Shown in pieces: positions 24,823-36,940 of a stretch of DNA of 64,000 nucleotides. Each line of letters starts with the position of its first letter. The stretch's first letter is position 1. The notes beneath the pieces were generated by a model. The model saw nothing but the letters and a program-made list of their open reading frames with translations, was not told the DNA's origin and ran no database searches. The DNA lies in the NCBI GenBank assembly GCA_002189035.1, contig NEEC01000021.1, forward strand, positions 868,001 to 932,000, written 5' to 3'. The translations under genes and the position numbers were made by a program. The stretch comes from Utricularia gibba (taxonomy: Eukaryota > Streptophyta > Magnoliopsida > Lamiales > Lentibulariaceae).

Positions 24823-25272
24823 ATGGCGGCGCACAAAAGCTACTTGTCCCGCCAAAGCCACCGTTTCCTCACATCTAGTTCGAACCCTTCGGGTGACTCC
24901 ATCATCTTCGAGTTCGATGAATCGGAGGTCTGGAACGACTTCATCGCCGTCAGGCCGCCATCGCTCGATTTTCTCGATGTCAAAACCAGAAAATCACCGC
25001 CGATTGTGGCGACGGCGGCGTCCCTGCCTGTAAGCGTTCCGGACTGGTCGAAAATACTGAAAGAGGAGTATATAGAGAAGCGCAATTACGACGATGACGG
25101 CGATCTTGACGACGACGGCAGTAGGGATATGGAGAGGGTTCCACCGCACGAGTTCCTTGCACGCGCGAGAAACGCGTCATCGGTGCACCAGGGAATCGGA
25201 AGGACGCTGAAAGGGAGAGACCTCAGCCGCGTGAGAAACGCGGTGTGGAGGAAAACGGGATTCTTGGGATGA
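24823..25272 (+). CDS. Senescence regulator S40 (DUF584) family protein
   Basis: Intronless, 149 aa. The family signature is at the C-terminus: [19 protein letters not shown] then [23 protein letters not shown], ending at GFLG. The N-terminal half has [12 protein letters not shown] and [10 protein letters not shown], also typical. S40 proteins are small nuclear plant proteins linked to the onset of leaf senescence and stress response; their biochemical function is not known. The acidic insert [10 protein letters not shown] before the signature varies between family members. Start ATG in good context; intact frame. Confidence 0.93.
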   Translation: MAAHKSYLSRQSHRFLTSSSNPSGDSIIFEFDESEVWNDFIAVRPPSLDFLDVKTRKSPPIVATAASLPVSVPDWSKILKEEYIEKRNYDDDGDLDDDGSRDMERVPPHEFLARARNASSVHQGIGRTLKGRDLSRVRNAVWRKTGFLG

Positions 25273-27463
25273 CGGTTTCTTCCTCCTGCTTTTTGTAATA
25301 TTATTTTTATTTTAAGTTGAGGAATTATCTGGGAATTATCCCTAGCCATGCCTTCGCTTTCCTGAAGTACCATGTTTTCTGCCACGTAGCTGTAGCAGAA
25401 GAAGGAGAGATCTCACCGTTGGTTTGCAACACCATCTACGGCTATTATTCCTTCTTGTATCGAACAGCTATTCGGCTATTATATTTGTCGAGCTTAAATG
25501 TACAGAATATTCTCTCTTTTGTTGTTCTTGGGCTGTTTGCTTTCAGCCCGTTGTAGGTTAAAAAGCCCGGTCAAGATTTTTTGGAAATCGGCGGTTGTCA
25601 GATGGCGGTGGCCGGACGGAAACATCACATTTTGTTTCCATGCTATTGCGGGTTTCTGATTTTGTTTTGGTTTCGCTTGTATGGTGAAGCAGTTAGAGAT
25701 TCGCAGCGTTTGATCTCCTGTCTGCAACCTTTTAGCCATCTCTGGGAACTGAGTGAATTTGTTCACGATTGCGGTTAGCGAATAGGAAAATCTGATGAGA
25801 AACATTGTGCTTTGGTTGATTGAAGCTATGCGTTGGTATTTTATTCTTAAAACTAGCTCATTGAGTGCAATGCTGTTGTTCTACTGTTCATGAGCTCACA
25901 GCTTAGTACTTAGTGCCGCATGCGGGGTATCTGATTTAGTCGTAATTTCTATGAAAATGTTAGGAAGGGTAGAAATCAGAGTCATGGAATTTCGGACATG
26001 AACATGTGATGCTTTATCGTATTCATTGAATAGGAATCGAGTGTGTTTTGTACCGTTGCTCAAACATTGCTGCTCCGAATAAATAAAAGTGTACTCTCAA
26101 TACAGAAGCTCTTGATATTTGTGAACAATTTTTGGGCGGTGGAATTGGCAGGAAATTACAACAGCAGAGACACTGGCAATGTGTATGGGGGAAGGCCCAA
26201 ACTTCGAGGTTGCGGATTCAGAGCAGCATGGAGTAAGTTTCCAGTTACCATCTTTCCCAGCTTGTTTCCTGTCTCCCGTCTGCCGGTTTTTCTCCCAGCA
26301 TTTATCTTGTGGTCCCTTTTCTCGTAGACATCTTGTATGCATTTTCTTATTCAGAAAAAAACGTTACTCTAATCACCTGGTACATCTAATGTACAGATTG
26401 AGTTATCTCCCTCATCCAGCAGATTCCTTCACCGCCAGTGTGGGCCAAATCAGGGGCCATTTCCAATGGTTGTATTCCAAAGCATGGGTCCAGATGGTGG
26501 GAATTGGAGACGTGGGGTTTTGGCATCCATGCAGTTTTATTTTAATAAAGTGATAGTCACAAAATGAATTCTAGAAAACTCTGGTGGGTATTTTTATATA
26601 TATTTTTTGTAGTGCTTGCATTTGCTTGTTGTGTAACTTGTGCAGTGGTGTTCTTGGTACTAGTGCGATTGTGAGGTTGCAGGCTCGTTGTTACATGCTT
26701 CAGACAGTAGCAGCAGCTCCTTCACATGGGTGACTTCATTAGAAGGCGTCATCAATGCTCGGGCTGTCCATGAACAACCCAACATGTTCCATTCCATGAC
26801 CAAAACTTCATAACCTATGCGTAAGCTTTTCTGTTTCTTGCTTGTGTTTTTTGGGTGGTGGTTTGTTTGAGGCTAAATAAACACCAACCAAAAACTCATT
26901 CATTTTGTTAATGATTTTATTTTCCCCATGCCGCCCCTAAAGCTTATTGATATTCTTTCTCACTGATTTCTTCCTTCCCATGCCATGCCACCTTATCTGG
27001 TCTTCTTACCTCTCACTTTGCTCAGTCGTGTGTAGGGATTGGATTAGAAATGAATGGCACTTGAGTATTTAAATCTGGGATGGAGTCCCATAGCCTTCTT
27101 TCCGCTCCCTCGATTTCTGCCCACCCCTGTCTTTGCCAGTGGAAAACCAATGCCAACCCCACCAATCATTCCTCTCGTTAGAACTACGCTTTTTTGATTA
27201 TGGATTACTTAGCAACTACACCCGTAACTAGGCTTATTAATCACTTGATTAATGCTTTTATTTTGCTTTTTTTCTGTAGTGTCTGTCGTGCAGAGACCGG
27301 TACCCCCACCCCACAAACTGGAGTTGGCACCCTATCTTTGTTTTTATATATAGACCATCAATGGCTTGCCTTCCTTCCATCAGCACTCTGCTACCAAAAA
27401 TTGGTGGTTTTCTCTAGATTCTCTGCTTCTCCTGACGAAGAAAAGAAAGGGCGGCAGCTAGGT
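25273..27463. other. S40 3' UTR, unassigned transcribed-looking DNA and MATE leader
   Basis: 2.2 kb. Splice-bounded, coding-like stretches occur at 26153-26230, 26398-26550 and 26679-26815; the last can be read as LEGVINARAVHEQPN before a stop. They do not join into anything I recognise and could be a long non-coding transcript. The right end is the MATE gene leader, with a TATA box at 27345-27353. Confidence 0.4.
27345..27353 (+). promoter_or_regulatory. TATA box of the MATE gene
   Basis: TATATATAG about 111 bp before the chosen ATG, in an otherwise mixed-composition leader. Position and sequence fit a core promoter. Confidence 0.55.
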
Positions 27464-29118
27464 ATGTGTTACGAGGGCTCTCCCAATAACACAGAGAATC
27501 ATGAGAACAAACTTCTCCAAGACAAAGCCATGGCGGTTCATGCACATGACGATGACTATCAGCAGCAACTCCGTAGATGGCCAAATGTTTGCGAGGTAAC
27601 TTGAAGCATCCACTTTGCACAAACAGGTTGTGAGGCTTGATGCATATCATATGGCTTTTTGGTTTGTTTTAGGTCACCGAAGAAACCAAAGAAATTGCTA
27701 AAGTATCAGGGCCTACGGCAATCACGGGTCTGATAATGTACTCAAGGGCCATGATTTCTATGCTTTTTCTAGGACATCTTGGAGAGCTTGAGCTTGCCGG
27801 AGGCTCCCTAGCCATCGGATTTGCGAATATCACCGGGTACTCCGTCATCTCCGGCTTGGCCATGGGGATGGAGCCCATCTGCGGCCAAGCCTACGGCGCC
27901 AAGCAAATGAAGCTCCTCGGCCTGACCCTTCAACGAACCATTCTCCTCCTCCTCGCCACATCCATTCCCATAACCTTCATTTGGCTCAACATGAAGAGAA
28001 TCCTCCTGTGGTGCAATCAGGATGAAGCCGTCTCCTCCGTGGCCCAAGCCTTCATTGCCTTAGCCATCCCGGACCTCTTCGTCCTGTCCTTCCTTCATCC
28101 TCTGCGAATCTACCTCAGAAGTCAAGGTATCACTTTGCTGTTGACTTACATGTCTTTCATCTCTGTGCTCCTCCACGTGCCCCTGAACTTCCTGTTGGTG
28201 AAGTATGGCGTTGGGGGTGTTGCCCTGGCGATGGCGTTGACCAATTTGAACCTCGTTCTGATGCTCTCTTCCTATGTTTACTTCTCCGGCGTGTACGCCG
28301 CGTCCTGGGTGGCTCCCAGCGCCGACTGCCTCCGCGGCTGGGCGGCGCTGCTCTCCCTGGCCGTGCCCACGTGCATCTCCGTCTGCCTCGAGTGGTGGTG
28401 GTACGAACTCATGATCATTCTCTGCGGGCTGCTTCAGAACCCCAGGGCCACCATCGCCTCCATGGGCATTCTGATTCAGACCACTTCGCTGGTCTACGTT
28501 TTCCCCTCGTCTCTCAGCCTTGGGGTCTCGACGAGGGTGAGCAACGAGCTGGGCGCGCGGCGGCCGGCGAAGGCGCGTGTGTCGATGATCGTGTCGATGC
28601 TCTGGTCGGCTGCGATGGGACTCGCGGCGATGGCGTTCACCACCGTGATGCGACATCATTGGGGGCGGCTCTTCACGGGAGACCCTGAAATTCTTAAGCT
28701 GACAGCGGCGGCGCTGCCCATCGCCGGGCTGTGCGAGCTCGGAAACTGCCCGCAGACGACGGGGTGCGGCGTGCTCCGAGGAAGCGCCCGGCCGACGATC
28801 GGGGCGAACATCAATCTAGGTTCCTTCTACCTGATCGGAATGCCGGTGGGTTTGCTGATGGGATTCGTGTTGAAACAGGGGTTCTCCGGCCTGTGGTTGG
28901 GTTTGCTGGCCGCCCAGGGCTCATGCGCTGCCCTCATGTTGCTGGCTCTACGGAGAACGGACTGGATCCTCCTTTCGGAACGAGCGCAGCAGCTCACTGC
29001 CGAGCCGCCGACGCCACGGCGGAGGAAGCGGCGGTGTGACGACGAAATGGAAGCGGGTGCTCCCTTGATCACAATCAGGCGAAATCATGAAGAAGAAGGC
29101 CACCGCGGAATAACGTGA
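27464..29118 (+). CDS. DTX48: MATE family efflux transporter, DTX48-like
   Basis: Multidrug-and-toxin-extrusion type cation-coupled efflux carrier in the DTX46-51 clade of plants, whose members sit in endomembrane or plasma membrane. Two exons, 27464-27595 and 27673-29118, give 525 aa with no frame break. The hydrophilic N-terminus ends ...QQLRRWPNVCEV, followed by about 12 hydrophobic segments. Conserved runs are SGPTAITGLIMYSRAM, LGHLGELELAGGSLAIGFAN, GMEPICGQAYGAKQMKLLG, LHVPLNFLLV, EWWWYELMIILCGLL and CPQTTGCGVLRG. The C-terminal tail is hydrophilic and Arg-rich (PTPRRRKRRCDDE). The coding region is clearly GC-richer than its surroundings, especially in third positions. The in-frame region before the ATG has no stop back to 27194, but MCYEGSP matches the family start best. 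Confidence 0.95.
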
Positions 29119-29283
29119 AAGGAGCGGTTCATCATTGTAGTGTTAGTACGAGTTCGCTTTTCGCGCACTCGATTCCTCCCTTTTGAGTTCTATCCCAACG
29201 TGAAACAGCAGCAATAAGGAAGGCGTTTTTCTCATTTTTTAATGCTTCGATTTTCTAAGCATTTATTTAGAATATATTATTCT
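29119..29283. other. MATE gene 3' UTR
   Basis: Short 3' flank between the MATE stop and the Mutator-like element, including the left 10-bp target duplication at 29274-29283. Confidence 0.5.
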
Positions 29284-30013
29284 GGTAAACAGTAAAATAT
29301 GCCACTTATGTTTATTGATTTGATAATTTATGCCATATGTATTTTCTAACAGTTAATTTTACCACAAATCAAATTTATATTGCAATTTATGCCATTTTCT
29401 ATATTAAAATTAATATATTCATGTGTTTTTAATTTTAAATTCTTTAAAATAATAAATTTCTTGTCTATTTCGTACTTTTTAATATTGTACTTTTTTATTT
29501 TTTTAATTGGCCTTTTTTATATTAATGAATATTTTTTATTATGAAAATTATTGTTTTTCATTTATAATAATAACAATAATACTAATAGTTTTTTATATTT
29601 TTTTTGTTATTCTTATTTTTAAATTTTTGTATGGATTATTTTTTGTTATAACAATATGTAATATGTACTATAAATGAATTTGTATAGCTATTGAAACTTT
29701 ATTATATTTATATAAATTGGTTTTTGAATTTATTTTCCAATATAAATGTTGATTTTCACAGATATTTGATTTATTTGTCCTCATTTTGTAAGGTTTATAT
29801 ACTTTAGTTTTCATAATTTTCGTAATTTTGAAAATGTATGGTATAAATTGCCAAATCGAAAAATAAGTATGGTTGATTTTGATATTTTTCTATAAAAAAA
29901 TGGCATAAATTGCAATGTAAATTTTATTTGTGGTAAAATTAACTGTTAGAAAATACATGTGACATAAATTACCAAATCAATAAACATAAGTTACATATTT
30001 TGCAGTTTCCCCC
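29284..30013. mobile_element. Non-autonomous Mutator-like foldback element (730 bp)
   Basis: Terminal inverted repeats of about 120 bp face each other: the left arm starting GGTAAACAGTAAAATATG and the right arm, in reverse complement, starting GGGGGAAACTGCAAAATATG. Both continue with ACTTATGTTTATTGATTTG and then TATTTTCTAACAGTTAATTT, with about 90% identity by eye. Exact 10-bp target-site duplications (ATATTATTCT) flank it at 29274-29283 and 30014-30023. Long inverted ends and 9-11 bp duplications are the Mutator (MULE) signature. The 480-bp AT-rich interior has no transposase, so it needs an autonomous relative. Confidence 0.88.
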
Positions 30014-30374
30014 ATATTATTCTATACATTTACGTCTGGGCTGCCGTCTTAAGTTATTGGGCCTAAAGCCCAATATGTGAATACATGAATTATGGGCTGG
30101 GCCTTGAATTATGGCCCAGTTAACATGTAAGAAGTAGAGATACCGAAGTTTTTTTTTTGTTCTGTTGGGGTTTTTTGCCCTAATTAATAAATGATATAAA
30201 ATTATTATTATTCAATTCATTCCGCCGGTGCCGGCGCTGGCGCCGTTGAAGTGATTCGCGCGTAAGTGTGTCGTGGCGCGTGATTCAGGGAAGTTTACGC
30301 ATATCCGCTTGATTTGGAGGGGGCGAATGCTCCCCGTGCTCATTCACTTACTCTCGCAGTCTCACTCCGTACAA

Positions 30375-30394
30375 CACGTGCATGCGTATATAAG
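30375..30394 (+). promoter_or_regulatory. G-box, RY-type core and TATA box in one block
   Basis: CACGTG (30375-30380) is followed directly by CATGC (30381-30385) and TATATAAG (30387-30394). This looks like a real core promoter firing rightwards at about 30420. The transcript it serves is either the short unassigned reading frame at 30444 or a long leader of the GATA gene. Confidence 0.55.
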
Positions 30395-30443
30395 CGGGGC
30401 TTTGCATGGGCGTGTGGATTTCGTGTTTGTTTTGAAGAAATAG

Positions 30444-30674
30444 ATGGAATCGGGATTTGGGTTTTCGTTTTTTCCTGAGAATCTGCTGCTATGTAGGGAA
30501 GGCAACGGTACCCTGTTCCGAGAAGACGAAGAATTGGGTGAAGTGGGTTATATTGTCGAAACCGTTTTTCGAGAGTCCTGTGAAGCGGAATACGTGGAAA
30601 TTATTATTGATCGCAGCGGTTCGACTGTTGGGGTTCCGTTGGGTGAAGGGTTGGGTGCAGGAAGCTCGCCTTGA
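30444..30674 (+). CDS. Short unassigned reading frame after a TATA promoter
   Basis: 76 codons opening MESGFGFSFFPENLLL, acidic in the middle (EDEELGEVGYIVE), no domain I recognise. The only support is its place about 50 bp after a good TATA box. It may be an upstream reading frame in a long 5' leader and not a gene. Confidence 0.25.
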   Translation: MESGFGFSFFPENLLLCREGNGTLFREDEELGEVGYIVETVFRESCEAEYVEIIIDRSGSTVGVPLGEGLGAGSSP

Positions 30675-32498
30675 CAGGATTCGCTGCATTCTCAGAGTTT
30701 GTGTTCATGTGCGTTGTTTCCAGGTTCAGTGGATTTCGTTGACTTCTCCGATTTTCCTTCCTTGTAGAAGAGGGAAATTTGGGTTCGGATTCCTTGCATG
30801 GTATGTTTCAGTAACGTCTCATGACCGTTTTCTCTCGCAGGGATCTCTCAATGTGAGTTGCTAACTTCATTTGGCTTACCTTTTGGAATTGGGATTGATT
30901 GTTTCCGATCGATTAAGCAATTTTTTTTTTGATGGGCTCAGCACCATGGGTAGTGATTACTGTCTATGGCATGCCTTTCTCTAGTGGAGAAAATGGAAGA
31001 ATTAGGAGTAACAAAACTTTGGGAGCCAAATGAATCGTAGCCTTGAACTTCTGGTGTTGATTGCATCGGACTGGAAAATGGGAACCAGTTCTTTTTCTTT
31101 CTCTCATTTTTTCGCACTGAAGCTCCGTGACAACTATTTCTCTACCAGAAGTGCAATAACTTCATCCGCCGAAGTCACTCCACGCTCAATGACAGGTACT
31201 CTACTTTGTATGATTGCATGCTATTCCGGAATCAGAGCCAGATCGGGAACTTGGATCTTGAGCCACGAAATGCTGTGGCTGCTGCATCAACTTTAGCTGA
31301 TGGCCAAGAGGTGTTTTACAAGAGAATCCTTGCAGCAAGCCATACGTTGTTCTCTGTTAGTATCTACCCTTGTTATGAACAGCAATTCAACCTCTGTTTT
31401 TCATTTTGCTGTTTTGCAGGAAGCTGTCATTTCATGCCATGTATTAGTTCAGCATGAACAAGCAAAACATCAGTTCCCCTGTTTCTTCTAAACTCTCACG
31501 TCTTCTGGTGGAGGTATAAAGAGGAACTTTGGTGTTCAAACAGGAGTCTCAAAAACAGGGGAGCTGCAACAGGATGAGAAGATCAGTTTTGTTAGGCTAT
31601 CAGGATTCTTCTGTTGTACACGAATTACTGAGAAGAGAACATGGGATCTCGATGGGTTTAGGGAGTAATGAACAATATCAGATTTCGTGGTGCAATGGCT
31701 CCTGTGAAACAAACTGTAGTTCAGATCAAATAGTTTCCAACATTCTCGTAAAAACTCAACTAAAGATAGGTATACCACTCTCTTGTTCATATACATGTGC
31801 CGAAAACTTCACTGGTAGAAGAATTGGACCAATCCAAAAGAGGAATTGGGCATCTTAGTTGACTGAATTTGTGAATATTATGTTCAGAATTACAATGAAA
31901 CAAGTTGTGAAATCTACGAACGAAAATGAAGGTGGTTAAGTAACGCGTTCGTTTAGTCCACAAAAGATGCGTAGTTGTAGATATTGAAACCCAATAAGGA
32001 GAAAATAAAGATTGAAAATTTACTAATACAAGAAGAAGAAGAGTCAGTCAGAGAAGAGAACAACGCCCCTCACCCCCGGCCCCCTCCTCCATTCCCTTAA
32101 TCATTTTTCGCCTTCTTCTTTCCCGTTTTGATTGAAGTTCTTCAATGGGTTAACTCTTCTATCAATTGGGATTTCTATAATCGCATCTCAGCTCGGGAAC
32201 CCATGTTTTATTTTTGTATCTTCCAGTGTGTGAAAACTTGGTATTTTAGTGATTTCTCTACCTGCAAAATTGGGAGCTCTGATTGTTTTTAAATGTATTT
32301 TTTGGTGGGTTCCCTGGAAATCTTTCAAACCTCCAACTATGAATCTTCCAAACCGTAATACATAAGAAATAAAATGAATTAATCTTGTTTGGTTTATACC
32401 TTTTTTTAGAAGGCAAAAGTGAGGAGTTTTTCGGTTTTTTTTTTTTTTTGTCATTGTGTGATTTGTCTTGTTAGAAGGAGATTAAGAAACATACATGT
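30675..32498. other. Unassigned region upstream of the GATA gene
   Basis: Mixed-composition DNA with scattered short frames (31030-31296, 31529-31858) and plausible splice sites, but nothing I recognise. Part of it may be non-coding first exons of the GATA gene, or a non-coding transcript. Confidence 0.4.
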
Positions 32499-35400
32499 AT
32501 GGGAAAGCATGGACCTTGCTACCACTGTGGTGTTACAAGTGAGCTCTATGATTCATGGCTAAGAATTTTTTGACATTGCATCCTCGAAACTGTCATTGAT
32601 AATGAACTGTTTCCTATTGTTTTGTTGCTTTGACCATTTGTAGACGAATGACTGATCATTTCTGAAGTTTCTGTGTATAGGAGTTCATGCACTGGTCAAT
32701 CAACATCCAAATGCAGGATTATCATGTCAATTATAGTTTTTGGTGATCATCTGTGTTTGTTGTATTCCTTTTGATTGGATCACTATTGCCTGTATATCAA
32801 CAATTGATATTCTTTGATACTATCTGGCTCTACAATGGCGATTTATATACGCTTTGGTTTTTCAATGGCATATGGGCTTTTGTGAATGGGGTGTTTCTGC
32901 TAGTTTGAAACTCACACAATGCACTCTGTTGAATCCTCCAGTCAGCATAGCACCGTAGTACACATAGTGATACTAATATTGATGTTGACATGAGTGAGTA
33001 TGTGAATCTTGCTGAGCCTTATGAATAGCATGCACTCTCACCTGCTTCTTCTTTTCAGCTTTAAACTTCCAGATAAATTTTTAGACTGTTCGGCTCTGTA
33101 GATCCTCCCTCAGTAGAAAAGAATCTCCTTGTATTAAGACATTAAGATTTTCACTAACTGATGTTTATAGTATAACATTTGTATTGCCTATGATTATGCA
33201 ACAGGCACACCCTTGTGGCGTAATGGGCCTCCGGAGAAGCCTGTACTATGCAATGCTTGTGGTTCAAGGTGGAGAACAAAAGGGACTCTTGCCAATTACA
33301 CTCCTCTGCATGCCAGACCAGAACATGATGAGAGTGACACCAGACATCCTATGTTCAGAGCAGCATCTTCTAGAAGTAAAGAGCTTAAAGTTCTGAAGCG
33401 CAAGTTAACTAATGATGTAGGTGAAATTGGGATTCCTCATCTTGAAACTAGACATGGAGTACATGAAGGTTTTGACGAGGATACCAGTAACAGGTCAAGT
33501 TCTGGATCTGCCATATCCAACAATGAGAGCTGTGCTCAATATGGGAGTGCTGATGCAAGTGAGCTGACAGGTGGGTTGAAGCAATGTGTTGTATGTATCT
33601 GTGACTTATGGTTTATGTCATATACTTTTAGTATACTTTTTGTTGGCCTTCACCAGAAGAAGAGACTGGAAATTGTTTGGATTTGTTGTATCTTTGTAGG
33701 TCCATCTCAAGCATCAAGTGCATGGGACTCAACAGTGCCTTCGAGGAAGCGTTCATGTTTTCTTCGTACAAGGCAATCCCCTGTTGAGAAGCTCACGAAG
33801 GATCTTTATACCATATGGCACCAGCAGCAGGCCTCTTGCCTTTCTGGTTCATCTGAAGAAGACCTGCTCTTGGAGAGTGACAAACCTATGGTATCTGTTG
33901 AGATTGGGCATGGAAGTGTACTTATTCGGCATCCAAACTCAGTAACAAGAGAAGAGGAATCAGAAGCGAGTTCCCATTCATTTGAAAGCAAGCTTCTGAG
34001 TTCTGGAAGGATGGCCTCTTTTTCTGATTACGTCGAGGATTCAGTTGCTAACAGGTCATTTATGGGAGCTCGGCAATTCAACAAATCTGCTAATCAAGGA
34101 GCATTTTTGCGATCTGGAAGGTACTTTTATCTGAACCTTAAAAGCCTATGAAAACCAGCAGGCTTTCTAAATTTTGTTGAGATTCCTATCCGTTTTAGAA
34201 GAACTGCAGTAAATATTTTTACTTTTTATCAAGCAGCATCTTCTTTTGAAGTGAGTTACACCAAGATGAACTAGATTCTCACAAATTTCTCTTAGAGATC
34301 CTTGTGCATGTTTGCTGATAAATGGTTTTCAATCACATTCTGTATCAGGGGTGCCGATCAAATGGACAACTTTCAGATTCTTGCAAGTCATGGTTCTCCT
34401 TTGCGCCTGGTAGATCTTCAAGTATGTGGAAAACATGAGATACATCGTAGATGTCAATGTATGCTTTATACATTTTTAAGTGGCTATTCTCCATACCCTT
34501 CATGCGACTCAAGCTCCTTGTAAACTGGTCTAATCATGCAACTCTCATCCCATGATCCTTTCTTGAAGTTCTTGTAAGTTGGTGGTGATGTGCATATCGA
34601 AAATCCACACAGGGTGTGAAATAAATTCTAGAGACTTTCAGAGTAGCTAGTTGTAGATGGATCTTTACTTCTTTTTCTCCATCCTATTCAATGAATGTCA
34701 AAAGCTCAGTAATGGTCTCTGACGATGCCTCATGACTTATTTGTTTAGGACATTCTGAATTATGAAGAATTTTCTGATAAGTTAACGAATGACGAACAAC
34801 AGAAGCTTCTTAAACTCTTACCTACAGTTGATTCTGTGGGAACTTCGGACAGGTTGGTCTGGTTTGTTAGTTTTGAAGTTGCTTTTCATTATTTGACTAT
34901 ATATAATGTATTAATGTTTCTTAACTTCTCTTAGCGATCACCCACACACATCTTTATGTAACTGAGTCATTGTAATGGCTTAATAAACTGTAGGATCCAC
35001 ATTCAGTTTTTTTTATTAGTTGCATCCACTGAGAGAAGTTTCTCTTAACTGATTATAATTCTTTCTGGTGTCCAGTCTTAAAATGATGTTTTCGAGTGTT
35101 CAATTCAGAGATAACATACTCTCCTTCCAAAAGCTTCTTGGTGAGGGAGTTTTTGATGGCTCTGCCTCTGGGATTTCTACAGAAGACTGTAAGAATTTGA
35201 AGAAACATATTTTATCCGACCAGAGAAAATCCAGTTGGGTTGAGCAGTACACAAGATTGAAGGTTTGTTGATGTTATTTGTCTTCAAATGAATGCCATGG
35301 AAAAATGTATTTTCTAATCATGATTCATTCAGGATTCGAAAGGCAAAAATAACATGGAAATTGAAATGCTAGAAGGGTGCAATGGTTTTGCAACTGCCAG

Positions 35401-36245
35401 GCCGATGAGTATGAGCAAACCACGAGATGGGCAGCACAAAAAGCTTCCAGGTAGTACAAGACTTGTGCCTCCAATTTTTTCTTCTTTGCTTGAGTAAAAC
35501 GCCTTCGAGATGGCACATGTGTTCATGAGAACAGTGAGTCCCCAGTGTCGTTGTATTCTGGCTGTTGTTTTTCTTTGGCTTTTTCCCTTGCTGCTAGTTC
35601 CCACTTCCTACATGGCATGTCTTCAACAACTAGACATGAATATTGTTTGCTGAAAGGATGAAAAAGCATATGAAGCTCTCCTGTTCTCCATGAGTATCAT
35701 TTGATGGGAGTTTCCTTTCAGGACCAAATGCTATGTTGAAGACGCCAGCAACTGAAGGTGTGAAACTAAGCAACAAGGATAGCTCCCTTTCACGTGCAAA
35801 CGGCATATTCCCATTTCAAAACGAAGATCTTTGTTCCATTTCTGATGTCAACATTGAGAGCTATGAAGAGGATCTGTTAATAGATGTTCCATCCAACAAC
35901 ATCTATCCAGAGTCAGAGCTCCTGATCCCAATTACTGGAAAGGAAAGCAGTAGCAGCAGTTCAGTCTTCCAGGTACACTTTCTCCATCCAAGATAACACC
36001 TGTGGTTATTTTGTTTCAAGATTGTGATCTTGCTGGTCTTGGACTCGGTTTTTGGCATGAAAGAGCTGTCTGTATACAATGCCCTTTGTGATAGATAACC
36101 TCCTGGGGAAGGATGGATAGGGGTATTATGTCTACCTTTTTTGTATGAACAGAAAAAGGAATGATACTCAAAATATACAAAGAGACAAAAATAATGAATG
36201 CAGGAAGATGGTTATAGTGATGAAGCATTCATGTTTGATTTATAA
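32499..36245 (+). CDS. GATA26: GATA transcription factor 26-like, with DEUBAD domain
   Basis: Nine exons: 32499-32538, 33205-33570, 33700-34120, 34349-34421, 34749-34852, 35076-35262, 35333-35450, 35722-35972 and 36204-36245. They join in phase to 533 aa plus stop. The zinc finger is at the extreme N-terminus, CYHC then 18 residues then CNAC (residues 7-31), and is split by intron 1. A Ser-rich stretch with RSSSGSAISNNESCAQ and KLTKDLYTIWHQQQASCLSGSSEEDLL follows. Residues about 300-397 form an ASX-homology/DEUBAD-like domain (LNYEEFSDKLTNDEQQKLLK, LPTVDS, FQKLLGEGVF). This architecture is known for plant GATA26/27. The C-terminus is DEAFMFDL. Intron 2 (33571-33699) is 129 nt, in phase and stop-free, so its retention would insert 43 residues. 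Confidence 0.92.
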
Positions 36246-36940
36246 TTTGCAGCCCACATTCTACCACTGGTACATAAAACGGTCTTTGAGATGGTACAAG
36301 AACCATTGAATTGCACACATTCATTTCAGCATATTGCAAGCTTAGCCACAAGTCCTAACTGTACTAATCTGCCACTAGGATTTTCCTACAAATAGTTCTA
36401 TAAAACTGATAAGTTACATCAGTAGAGATGATAGAGGAATCTCCCTGCTGACCGTCTTTCTGTTGGAGCCTATTTTTGTGCCTGTACATTCATTAGGCCT
36501 TTGGTGAGAGACAGTTCTTGTGGAGTTCATCACTTGCAGACTTTTATGTTTCGGTTTATGGGAAGGACGCATACACTGTTATCCCCATTTACCTCCCTTT
36601 TGTGATTCGCCGGAGAAAGCAGAGACCCCTTCGCCGCCTTCCTCCGATCCGCTGCAATGAACATATGTGATCTGAATCATGTGAAGGACTGAAGACTTGA
36701 TATTAGAGAAGCTATTTTCATGTACATTTTCCTTAAATGTTTGGAATTTGGTTCTCCTAAAGAAGTGTGAATATACGTAGTATATGGGGACTACGGTTCA
36801 GGTTCTTACAAGCATCTGCACAACAGAACATAAGCAGAACTTGACACACGAAGAAGATGGCTACTTCACAAAAGCTCATAGCACACAACTTCACTTTCCA
36901 ACACCTTACAACTAAGATCATGACTATCCACACCTGCTTC
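36246..36940. other. Convergent 3' flanks of GATA and MYB genes
   Basis: Tail-to-tail spacer of 695 bp holding both 3' UTRs. No further gene seen. Confidence 0.6.

Noticed and set aside
28060-28659. 199-codon minus-strand frame across the MATE gene
   Set aside because: His/Arg/Glu-rich with no domain; a shadow of the GC-rich MATE coding strand, whose frame is intact and conserved.
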